DNA of 64,000 bases from Phoronis australis (lineage: Eukaryota > Phoronida > Phoronidae). A program made the position numbers and the translations under genes. The notes beneath the pieces were generated by a model that was not told the origin of the DNA, did not search any database, and was given only the letters and a program-made list of their open reading frames with translations. The stretch is from positions 1,189,205-1,253,204 of the forward strand of contig NMRA01000056.1 in the NCBI GenBank assembly GCA_002633005.1, read 5' to 3'. Numbering within the stretch: position 1 is the first letter of the stretch; each line of letters starts with the position of its first letter. Of the stretch, positions 1 through 12,200 are shown piece by piece.

Positions 1-1987
1 TGGATCCGCTCCTGAAAACTCCTTTAAACGGGCAAGCGCGGCCTATGCTATTGAGAATTATAAAGACAACCGTGTAAGAAAATGCCACCCATCAAGGATC
101 ATAATGTCTAATGACATGGGGAGTACTAGTTTTTAGATGACTCCTGCCTTCAACTTGGAAGACTGACACTCATGGTTTAGCAGGTGACGGAACCAGGATT
201 GGTCGAAATCATCAAAACAGGATTTAGTTTCCAACAAAAGCAATTTCACCCCACTTCTAGGCTAAGTTAAGAAAGAAACCCACAGCTGCTCTACAATGAA
301 CCCTAAAACGAAAGGAGAGGTTCCACACAAATCATGAACCAGTAGCATTGCATGGGGCCCAAAATGTCCCTTAGACAGAGTTGCTCCAATTCACCACTAC
401 ACACAAACACTCCTGACAGTGGAGGTCACACAATATAAGAATCACAACAAACCCAATGGATAAAACATTTATTTTCATCAGTACAGCATGCGAACAATGA
501 TAAATTTTTGAAAAATCAACTGTGAATCAGACAACACCTAGTATGCTACACCTCAAACCTATATTACTACTATGGATTATGGACGTTTTGGCAAAATGAG
601 CCAGATGAAATTAATCCCCAGCCAGAGCTACACAAGCTATAAAGCAATCCTACAGCTTAGAGCCCCCAGACTTGTTGAGCACAGGGCTCCCCAGAGAAAT
701 CTTAATTAAAAGTGGTGCTGGCCTCAGGCATCACTAAAAGTCTCAGCAGATACTGGTAACAGGACTAACTCAATGGTAAATCTACGACTGTATCTGCAGG
801 GATTTACTAATACAGAGTGGGATATTTCCAGTTTCACTACCAGAGGTCATTTACTAAAGGAGGATGGAGGATTGAAATGCCCCCCCCCCCATAAGATTTG
901 CCAAAGCTATTTATGTCTTCAACACTAGAGTTAAAGATATGGTCAACNNTATCCCAGATTCCATTTGGCAGTTGGGGAGTGCGAATGTCTGACGGGCAAA
1001 ATCGTGGCCAATATTCTGCCCTGCCACACAAACTCAAAATCCTGGATCCGCTCCTGAAAACTCCTTTAAACGAGCAAGCGCGGCCTATGCTATTGAGAAT
1101 TATAAGACAACCGTGTAAGAAAATGCCACCCATCAAGGATCATAATGTCTAATCTGACATGGGGAGTACAAGTTTTTAGATGACTCCTGCCTTCAACTTG
1201 GAAGACTGACACTCATGGTTTAGCAGGTGACAGAACCAGGATTGGTCGAAATCATCAAAACAGGATTTAGTATCCAACAAAAGCAATTTCACCCCACTTC
1301 TAGGCTAAGTTAAGAAAGAAACCCACAACTGCTCTACAATGAACCCTAAAACGAAAGGCGAGTTCCACACAAATCCTGAACCAGTAGCATTACATGGGGC
1401 CCAAAATGTCCCTTAGACAGAGTTGCTCCAATTCACCACTACACACAAACACTCCTGACAGTGGAGGTCACACAATAAGAATCACAACAAACCCAATGGA
1501 TAAAACATTTATTTTCATCAGTACAGCATGCGAACAATGATAAATTTTTGAAAAATCAACTGTGAATCAGACAACACCTAGTATGCTACACCTCAAACCT
1601 ATCTTACTACTATGGATTATGGACGTTTTGGCAAAATGAGCCAGATGAAATTAATCCCCAGCCAGAGCTACACAAGCTATAAAGCAATCCTACAGCTTAG
1701 AGCCCCCAGACTTGTTGAGCACAGGGCTCCCCAGAGAAATCTTAACTAAAAGTGGTGCTGGCCTCAGGCATCACTAAAAGTCTCAGCAGATACTGGTAAC
1801 AGGACTAACTCAATGGTAAATCTACGACTGTATCTGCAGGGATTTACTAATACAGAGTGGGCTATTTCCAGTTTCACTACCAGAGGTCATTTACTAAAGG
1901 AGGATGGAGGATTGAAATGCCCCCCCCCCCATAAGATTTGCCAAAGCTATTTATGTCTTCAACACTAGAGTTAAAGATATGGTCAAC
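1..1987. repeat. ~0.94 kb direct duplication, probably two retained haplotypes
   Basis: Bases 1-948 and 1044-1987 are nearly identical, starting with TGGATCCGCTCCTGAAAACT and ending with GATATGGTCAAC. They differ only by scattered substitutions and tiny indels. The junction contains two Ns (948-949) and about 95 bases of unrelated sequence. Near-identity plus an N join points to allelic copies placed side by side by the assembler. Each copy holds a TTTATT (minus-strand AATAAA) at 468-473 and 1508-1513, a possible polyadenylation signal for RFX, though the 3' UTR would then exceed 2 kb. No coding potential recognised. Confidence 0.85.
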
Positions 1988-2003
1988 CTTCTGACTACAC
2001 AGA

Positions 2004-2115
2004 AACAGGTTTTTTAATACAATTGACTTTCCTTACCATTACAAGATATACAGTGAGATAACAGGTTTTATAATACAATTGACTTTCCTTACCATTACAA
2101 GATATACAGCGAGAT
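2004..2115. repeat. 56-bp tandem duplication
   Basis: Two copies of a 56-bp unit beginning AACAGGTTTT and ending ACAGYGAGAT lie head to tail (2004-2059 and 2060-2115) with only a few differences. Confidence 0.85.
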
Positions 2116-3893
2116 AACAATGCAATACGCACTAAATTAATTTAAAAAAAAACAACATGGATACAAATCACTTATTGGATGCCCAACAAAAAGTTAATGG
2201 ATACACATTAGTCAAGTAACATCAACTTGACGAGGACGCGAGATTCTATAATTATAAGTGTTATTATAACTTGCAATAGCTCAATAATAAATGCGTCATT
2301 CAAACTTATTTACTATACAATTATACTCTCAACTCGAAGTAGACAAAAAAAATGAGCATACGTTGTCATACAGTTGTGCGTGGGCAAACTATACAGGTAT
2401 AAAGTGTGACAATATAAACGTACACGTACAATGAAATCAACCTTCATTTCTACACTGCATATTATCATCATCCCAGGGGGTCTCCCATCGGAGACGCGAG
2501 TGCAAGCAAGCAGCTAAAACCAGTATGCTTTTTTGCAGATTTAGGTACAGAAATGGTCATCTTTTTGAGTCAGGTATTTCAATTTATAAGGGCGACTATT
2601 ATCACCATTCTTAGGATTGAAATGGGTATATTTTTTGACCTCATAAAGGCACACATGTACACATTTTTTTCTGAAGAAAATCCCCCAGTTATCACCAGCT
2701 GACTTTTAATCAGGTTGACCTTTCCTTCAAACAATCACAACTTTGAGCAATGCAACAACAAAGCCTTCACTTAACGTAACGAAAGAAAACTCCTGCAATA
2801 ATGTCAGGCATACTAAGTGGCCGTCTCTGTGCATAATTTAAAGTAGGTGTCCAAAACGTCTAACATTCGATGAAAAAATGTCATTTAATACATGAATACA
2901 TCTATGGATGGTGAAAAATGGCTTTTCTCCAGAAAACGGACTCCGTGGTCCGCATGTATGTCTATACTGGCGAACGCAGAGAACTCTACTGTGTCTCATC
3001 ATGGCATACATAGCGCGCAACATGTTGAAACAAAACGTGACTAGATAATCTTCTCGTGTTCAACGCACCACCACCACAAAAACAAAAGGAAATATGAATA
3101 GAAAAGAAGAACAAAACCGCAACATGTCGGCTTGTGAAGATATGTAGGGGTTGAGGAACAAAACTCAAAAAGTTTACAGATTTCACCAGAAACCCATCTC
3201 TTAAGTAACGGAGACTAATCGTTTCATAAAGCTACACAGAATCAAGGATTACAACGAAAAGTATGAGAAAACATAGAACACACACAACGAAAATCAGAAT
3301 CCACACGATATTCCAAGAATCAGTAAAAAAAAACAACCAAAGCTATAAACCAAGCCACGAAGAGGTACAGTACAAGAGAAAAGTAATCAGATAGAATACC
3401 ATTTTCCCCCATCATGACGGCTAATTCAGGTAACAGCAAAACTGATTGGTAATAAATATTGAAGACTGGCTAGCCACCTTATTTTCTTTCCTCATTCCAC
3501 TGCATTCTGGGTAATGACGCATTCTGGGTAATGAGGGAAACCACCCTGATGATGAGTTTGACTTTTGCCGAGCCACCACGACGAGGAATTCTGTCATTTT
3601 GCCTGAATACTTTTATACTTTTGCCATGTACTGTACACCAAAATCAACAAAAAATTCAAGAAAACCGCTTGACCCACCAGGCACCATGTATGAAAGTTCT
3701 TGCAAACACTTTTTTCGAAATAAATTACTTCTACCTCCTTCTCTTACCCTGATGTATGAATATCACAGGGATATAAAATGACTTCTATTTTACAATAGCG
3801 AGCGAGAAAACTGCCGCTAGCAAGTGAGCCAATCCGGTCGCGAGCATACAGCGTCCCGAGTTTCACCACACCAGAACACGACACGCTTGGTCT
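2116..3893. other. RFX 3' UTR / 3' flank, no gene seen
   Basis: AT-rich sequence immediately downstream (minus-strand sense) of the RFX stop codon. No open frame resembles a known protein and no minus-strand AATAAA is seen here. It contains a 17-bp tandem repeat of GCATTCTGGGTAATGA at 3502-3534. Part of it is presumably 3' UTR; its end cannot be placed from sequence. Confidence 0.5.
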
Positions 3894-6246
3894 TTACAAT
3901 GTCTTCAACCGTTTCGCTGCTTGGCCGTCGCCGGAGCCTGCCGACACAGGGACAACAACGATGGTCTTGGCACCGTGTGAGGCACCGCCAGCAGTCAGCA
4001 CTGTCACTGTTGTCGGGTTAGCATTGGTAGATGAGTTGACCAAGGACAGTGTTGCTGTTGAGGTTGGCCCAGCGGCCGTACCCTTAGCAACACTTGACAC
4101 TGTTGTTGTGGCTGCCGCTGTGGCTGGTTTTGGCCGGCTCTCCAAAGTCCCTAGCGTTATGGCACTGCTTAGATCGATGAACTGGAACAGACAGAAGGGT
4201 AAAGGTCATGAAAAGGTAAAGGTCATGGAAAATCTGACTTACAGTTATGTAGGACCAGAGAAAAATGAGGAACTGTGCATGACTTTTTCATGAAAAAATT
4301 GCACAAAATGAAATGGTAACTTAGAAAACTGTAACAGTATTTTTATGGTTTGAAAATTTGTATTAAATGAAATTTAGTCATGTTATAGATACAGTTGTTT
4401 TGCTTTGACTGTACTTTTCCTTTTCCATAAATTTTACTAAAAAACATCTGGGCCATGACCCAATTAATGGGGAGATTGGTATTAAGTCAAAATTCAAATT
4501 CTACAGGCTTTCTACTCACAAATTAACTATATTTTACTTATTTAAAACATAGTTTTGTTTTAATTTTTTTTGACAAATACAGAGTTGTGGATAACCTTCA
4601 GTTCAATGCAAACCCCAACAGAGCAATCATGTCACTATGGATCACAAAACTGTGATGAACCAAGCAAGGAAGAGGACTATCCTTCAGTGAAAGTAAAAAA
4701 CATTCAACAAATTTTTTAAGGTGCAACCATGCTATTTCCAGGCACAAGTTACGTGGCTTGGTCATCAAGGTATGTCAACAGCGTAAACGTGAGGAAAGGA
4801 CGAGGGTTCTTCAGACGCGATTCAAATGCCCATAACAGTAACGAATGTATGTAACAAATGTAAGTACGCACCATTACACTCCAGCTAAAAAACACCAAGA
4901 CTTATAACTGCACTACGCCCTGTTCAGCTGACTAGTAAAAACAAAAATGGAATTTGGCCCTTTACTCTCTTAAAATCGTTCCTGTAATATTCCTTACCCT
5001 GATAACATCTCATTCCCGTCACCAACTCAAGACACAGGTAATGCGTAAATGAGCAATTTTTGAATTTGCAATTTCAGCGTTGGTCAACCCCAATTAACTC
5101 TGAAGCGTTTTCTTGAGTCGCTGATGGTTTCCATGTTCTTGTTTGCACCCAAAAAGGAATCCTATCACGGTGAGGAATATTTAGACATCAATCCCACGAG
5201 AGCTAACAACCTTCCATTATCGTTTCTAGTCAAGTTAATGTTGCGAAATGTAGCTTTAGATCAGTCACACAAAGACGTGCGAGTTCAACTGATCCGAGCA
5301 TTATACAAGACATGCAATGACATAAACCAAAAAACTTCACATAGGGCGATTATCACTCAGTCATGCTAAGTGAAACGACAAGATGTCTCGTGAGTGAACA
5401 AATAACATTTTAACACGACTAACATGCAGGTTACTGTGTCAATTACTCATAGGACGCGAACGGAATCCGGGGGTTCTCCCTCAACAAGGTTGGGTATCTG
5501 TACACCATCAATGCTTTTTTCTTCAATTTTGACGGTTTTTCAGCAATTTTCATATTGAAATGGGTATTTAGTTCTGAAATGGGGCACCGACATGAAACCT
5601 GGTTGTGAACTGAGGTATAGTTACAGCTGATGTGGCTATATATTTGGGAAATCTGTACACCGACATGCCCGGCACTTTCCAAATCTTAGAGACCACTTTT
5701 TATCCCTGAGGTGCACCCAAACTATTGTGTGCAAGAAATCCCCCAGGAGAACGCAATACTTCCACGTCGCGTTGTAATAAGTATATGAAGAAACTTAAAT
5801 TTTATTGATGGTATCTAAAGGATCCCCCTATTCACCATCCTTTTCGTAAACTCAGCAAGCCCCACATGCCCCTCCCACAACTCAGTGGAGACTTGAAGTA
5901 TCACAGTCTATTGAGAACAAGTGACAGCTGGGCTGCATGCCATACGCAGGTATGTGCAATGGTTCCTATGACAGATACTGTAACTGATACCAAAATGAGA
6001 ATACCATGAAAGGCAGTTGGTGTCTCAAATGATTCGCTGAAAACTGAATGATGGCCAATTTGATATCTCCAATGCTGTCAACTGTGACAAGAAACAAAGC
6101 CTGCCTTGCAGAAATCAAGTTCATAAAGATGCCACAACTTTGTGTTCACAATGCGGTCACCGCCTCATTAAAAAGGCCAGCCAATGTGCAATACGTAGCT
6201 GTGCTTTTGTAGACAAAAACTTGTGACGTGAGCATGCTGATCACAC

Positions 6247-6284
<38 letters not shown>

Positions 6285-9200
6285 CCAAAATGCAAGGAAG
6301 TGCAACTATAAATCTTGAGCAGCTTATTCAGATCACTGAATTAGGAATAAAAACTCCTTAGTAAGTGTTACACTCTAACAAATCCAAGCTGAAGTCAGTG
6401 AAAACACCACACATATCCGAGTTCTTAGTTTGTTTTAGTACCAGTATTCGGTATCTAACAAGTATCAATAACAGTATCAGTATCAGTATNTCATTAAAAA
6501 GGCCAGCCAATGTGCAATATGTAGCTGTGCTTTTGTAGCCAAAAAATTTAAGGCGTGAGCATGCTGATCGCACTTAATAACAATAATAATAATAATAATA
6601 ATAATCCAAAATGCAGCTCTGAAGGAAGTGCAACTATAACTCTTGAGCAGCTTATTCAGATCACTGAATTAGGAATAAAAACTCCTTAGTAAGTGTTACA
6701 CTCTAACAAATCCAAGCTGAAGTCAGTGAAAACACCACACATATCCGAGTTCTTAGTTTGTTTTAGTACCAGTATTCGGTATCTAACAAGTATCAATAAC
6801 AGTATCAGTATCAGTATCAATACCAACAGATTTTTAATCCTGCAACCCAATCCTACATGTGAAGCAGGCTTCATGCCAGGAAAGTGAGATCAAGCAAAAC
6901 CATGCGAAGGCAATTCCACAGTATTTGTCCCTTCTGTTACACACAAAATTATTGGGGAATTCATTTCCACTAAGCTCTACAGGGAGGGAGACTTTGTCAC
7001 ATCTTCACTATAAGGAGACAAAAAATGCAGTAGGTTAGAACAACAAATCGAACGGATACTCGATGTTGTTTTCTAGTAACGGAGGGGGCATGTGCTGTGG
7101 ATTTTTTTACCCACTAGTGAAAGATAACTGTCTCCCAAGTACACTCGCGATTTTACAAGCGACAACTACCCAAAAGACCATTGCTGAAACGATTGGTCGG
7201 CGAGGCAGAAATGTTGACTTATGAGAGATAATTCACAGGTTCTGTTCCACAAGTGAAGATTTCTCTTTGCAAATGTCTTGTGTGTCTTGCATTACAGAAC
7301 GTGCCAGAGGTATCATCATCACCACATGACCAGTCACCAGTTGAAAAAGTAACGCTTCATTTCAATGATGCTATAGATCAAATTTTTTTACGTTATATCA
7401 GCAACGATGTTGTTCATTTGAGACCAGTACCCAAGACAGATTGGAACCCACGATCTCAGCAGTCGTAGTCAAACATTAGCCGAGTATTTTAAGCATATTA
7501 AACTCATGTCACTGATTTCAATTTCAGTTAATCTCACCGAATGACTAACAGTCAAATGCGGGAATCTGAAATTTCTAATAAAATCCTAACTAGTTTTGTT
7601 ATTTTATAGCTGTGACCAAAGCTAATAACTTCAAGAGGTCGCACTATCAAAAATGTGTTTTTGGCATTTCGACCGATGATGTCCCTTTAACTCGTTCACA
7701 GAACTGAGAATCCTTAAAGACATTTCACAGTGAGATGGACACCATGTTGTTGGCTTCGGAAAAACAAACAATAAAACGTGCCTGCAGAGTATGACACAGC
7801 AACCTCGAGAGGAACAAAAAGCTAACACGGTACGGTCTGATAACTTCCTGCGCCAACAGTTTGGAGGACGGGATCTTTTTGTTATTTTCATTATCAACCT
7901 AGTGTTTTATGTCCCGCCCTTTGATAACAGTTGAACCGTGTAATAACTTTATGAAAGCAAATCAACTTACACACGCTACTGTTGGCTTGAAACATTAAAA
8001 GTATAAAAAATAGGTTCATTACAACACGGCTCGACTGTACAATGCACTTCAGTCAGGTATTTTAAGCAAATATTATTTGCAAAGTAAGCACATGCTGTCA
8101 CATCTCATGGACAAAGCCCAGACCAATACCGGCTTAGCTTCTTTTGTACAGACATTATTCGTTAGAACAAAGGATGTAAACACGACACTCTCGAGCCCCC
8201 GGTGTGGCCCAGCGTGACGAGGTACCTGTCTGACCTCGCCCATGACGGCGATGGGCGTATCGCCGGTTGCCGCGGCGACCTTGTGCTCGACCAGGTAGAA
8301 CATGTACTCGTCGTAGAGTAGACGGATCAGGTGGAATGAACCGAAGCTGGCGGCGCTGCGTAAAGTCAGGTCACGGATCACCATGGAGCTGGCAGACAGA
8401 AGAGAATGACACGTTTTGATAATAGCACTGATCATAACTTTTCATATCTGAAGTCTACCACTAACTACTCACAGTCAACAGCTGAGACATTATAGCTACT
8501 CTAAATCAAAGATCACAATTAGGGAAATTCAGAGAGACAGACTCCATGGTCACTATATGGCTGTTTCTGAAGGAGTCCCTTTATAATACCATAACAGGGT
8601 GAAAACAGAAAGCCATTCACCAACATGGGGGTGATCAGAGATAAGTGTGCCCCTGCACATGGATACATTTTTCCAACTGAGCCATAGCTTCACTAGCGCT
8701 ACCTAGTGAATTTCTACAATGTTTAGAGCAGAATTTCCTTAACAACAGGACTTGACGAGACAAAAGGACAATTTTGCCCTTCAACGCAAAAGCTTCACTA
8801 TAGAACCATGTAGCTCCCATGAACAGGGTCATTATCTCACCTGTAAAATGACCACTTGAGCAAGAACTGGCGTGCCGCCTTGGGGAAGTTGTCACTGCCT
8901 TCGTGTGGCTTTAGCACCTGGTTGACGACGGCCTCCAGCCAGACGGCCCACTGCTCCAAGGAGTTCTGCTGTTGCAGCGTCGCCTTGAAGTCCTGCTCCA
9001 GCTGGGTCACCGTCGTGTCCTCGCACTGGCACACCCAAGACGCCTGCTCCTGTCAATCACAAGAAGAATTGCATTAAGTAGTCCTACCATAGTGTGCAAG
9101 AAGTGGTGTCAAGCAGACTTGGATTTGCATATTGTTGCACGCCCACGAATGGGGGGTGCTAACTGTGAATGGACGTGCTCCTGTCCATCATAAGAATAAT

Positions 9201-12200
9201 TAGCATAAAGGAGTGGTTTTATCATAGCGCATAGTAAAGCTGTTAAGCAGGGCTGGATGTGCATGGTTGAGAAGTGGCATACGCTAAACTAACATTGACA
9301 CATGGGCAGCACAACATAGAAAAAACGCAGTGCTTGCTCCTGTAGGTCGGAACACTTGAATAAGGTGGGTTGCTAACAATTATCATGTAATGACCCAGAA
9401 ATGGTGCACACAAACTAAAGAGGTCATTATGTTGAACTTGGCATACATAATGATAAACCCATGTAGTCTACTCCCCAATAATAAGCCAAACAGCACGGAC
9501 GAGCCCTAGAGTCAAGGTATAGGGTATATCAATCAGAAATGAATTTTGCATACATTCGCACATCCCTCCAGGGTCAACAGGACACTATTGCGTTTATTCA
9601 CTTGAATGTCAAAGACTAACCAGAAATTATTGAAGGGCCTATGTAAATTGTTCTTGTTAATCAGAAAAAATCGGCGTAGAGTCCAACTCCCACAAAAATT
9701 GCTCCTGCTGACAAGAATATGTGAATGGCCAGTTGAGCATATTTTCGAACACGAAAGGGGACATGCTCCTCAACATACCTGTACATTTGCGAAATCCACG
9801 CGGTTCAAATCTGTCAGCATCTGAGTGATCTGAGACGTGTTCTGCAAGACGGCGCGCGCTGCCTGCGCCAGGTGGTTTAGTGATGTGTATCGGCGTAGCG
9901 TCTGGGCGAAGGCCACTACCGCACCCGTCTTTGTCTTCACCATCTCGTCAGGTACACCTTTCATGGCACCTTTTAGCCAGTTTTCTAAGCTCTTGGCAAA
10001 GTTACGCACGGCCTGCGTCAGTGAACCTACAGGTAGTAGTGGAGGTAATGCGCTGAATGTTCAACAGTCCAGTGAATTAAAAACAGAAAAACACTGTGCT
10101 TGGCAAAATGACAGAGTTGCAAGCTCCAATGCCAACAAGACTGAAACCAGTTCACTTAGAACTGTAACAGTGCAATTCAAAAACTGTCCCTCATCACTGT
10201 CTCAATGCAGGTTTGAAATTGTGTAGATTTTTTGAATTTCTATGACATTTAATACGCACTTAAAGTTTGAACTTCTATTTCAAGCAATTACAGTGCAAAT
10301 TGTTTGTCAGTTATGGAAAAGTATTTAACTGCAACCCAGTAAATACATCTCACGACAAAATATGGGCCACTACATATTAGATATTCCAAGCACTATACCA
10401 CACAGGAGTGATCAAGGACACCTACTGGGTATGGGTCGCAGTACGTCGGGGATGAGCACTTCGACAAGCGCCTGGTAGAACTGGTAGTCTGAGCGGCGCA
10501 CATACTGCTGGACCGGCGTGTACCGGCAGAGCGCCAGTAGGCGGTCCTTGGACAGCTTGGCCTCGAACTCGTCTAGCTGGTCGGGCGCTGGGTTACGCCA
10601 GAACCCTTGCCACAGGGCCTCGATTAGCGAGAACTGTAGGTTCACCACCACGTCCAGGATGGCCTGTGAACGAGGAGAGAGAAGGATAAATGGAGGACAT
10701 AGAACGACAAGAAGAAATGAGCGAGTGAGAAAGAACAAAGAAGACAAGTAGGGATTACACATTTAATTTATTGAAGAAAAATGGAGATTAAAAAATCTGT
10801 TGGAAGTTGCTTCTAACAACAAACAACTCATATTTAAAATGATGTAGACCACTTTACAGTAACAGGGCTCAACACTTAACAACTCGCCACATGCAACATG
10901 GCTAAATTCACCAAACCATAACCAAGGTCGCCAAAACAAGCAAACCCCATACAACGACACTCAGCGACGTCCTCTTCCGAATGTTGCTGAACTCTGTCCA
11001 TTTACTTCCTATATTATTTGAGTGCATGCTCGGGCTTGTGCGTGACAACTTCGTGGCGAAGTAGGAATTTTTAGCAGATCGCCAAACAAAATCTGAGATC
11101 ACATTGGCGACATCGTGGCGACCTAGGATTTTTAGCACGTCGCCAAAGTGATCCCTGAGTAAACTCCTGAAAACATATAAGCCCTGCAACTTGCCCCTGC
11201 ACTTACCTCACAGTGGTCTTTGTAAAGCTTCTGGAATGTACGCAAGTGTTCTTGCGTGATACCGTCCGGTAGTGGATGGCCGGATGTGTCGATGCTGCCA
11301 AAGTTGGGTATAGCGCCGGAGGCGTCGCCTAGGAACTGTTGATGCTGCTGCTGCTGGGTCGTGACCTCCGAGTGACCAGAGCCCGAGTTGGAGCCGTCGA
11401 CGCCCGCCTCCTCATACTTGACAGACGAGGCCGGCCTGAAACTAGACACAATAGGCATCACGTATGACTTCGCAAAGGAACATAGCTCAACACTTCATGG
11501 GCCAACTGAAATACATTTGGCGATTGAATTCATAGAGGAGCAACACTGAGACTTAAATTTGTACTTGCAGAGAAACAGGTCAGCATTAACTGCAGGCTTA
11601 CCGTTTGCCCTGGTTGATGGGCTGCTGTCTCATAGCCATGGTCTGGTCGTCGCTGAACTGGTTCAGCGGGGATGTTGGCTTGATGCGGATACCGTAGTAG
11701 TGGTATTTAGAGTTGCCCCTGGAACCAAGTGTTTCAGAGAGATCAGGCTCCGTTTCATTGCAGTTGCCACGGAAGTTCCACGCAGAAATATGCCATTGAG
11801 TCCACATAAAGTTCAACGGAAATGAAATACGTTTGCACGACCGGACTGGGACCACAGAACATAACTTTACAACACTATTTTCTTTTGGGAAACTCATTTC
11901 CCATTTCCAACTAGCTAAAACTGACAGTTACTCAGATCTTATCCGGTCAGTCAGCAACAGAAAAAAAGGTGAGAAGCCATTTGAAAATCCATGTCACGGT
12001 CAGGTCAGCAGCACTAATGAACAAGGTAACATTTTTTCTCTTTTTGGGGAAAAATGAAGACATCAAATGCACTGCCTTTCAGTTATCCATTTTGATGCAA
12101 AAAAAGCATACGTATAGGCTTTGACGTAAAGTTACTGCAGTTTCCATGACACTAATAAGAAATTGGGAGAAAGTCTCACCAGAGAACTAAGATTTCAGGA

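Larger units (their letters stand above)
4182..8225. other. last RFX intron (4.0 kb) with repeats
   Basis: Intron between the exon ending MGEVRQ and the final coding exon, whose acceptor is CTGTTCCAG before 4181. It contains a dispersed AT-rich repeat (about 4320-4560), a TAA microsatellite, and a ~320 bp duplicated block. Short plus-strand open frames at 5124-5369 and 7253-7468 match nothing I recognise. Confidence 0.7.

Noticed and set aside
3961-4293. 110-codon plus-strand open frame
   Set aside because: It is the antisense shadow of the GC-richer last RFX exon, which has the right phase and a C-terminus like other RFX proteins.
5124-5369. 81-codon plus-strand frame in the last RFX intron
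   Set aside because: Composition like its surroundings; no motif recognised.
7253-7468. Plus-strand frame preceded by an acceptor-like TTGCATTACAG
   Set aside because: No family recognised and no partner exon or donor with coding character on the plus strand; left as intronic noise.
9837-10226. 129-codon plus-strand open frame
   Set aside because: Antisense to the RFX exon encoding [19 protein letters not shown]; the minus-strand product is clearly real.
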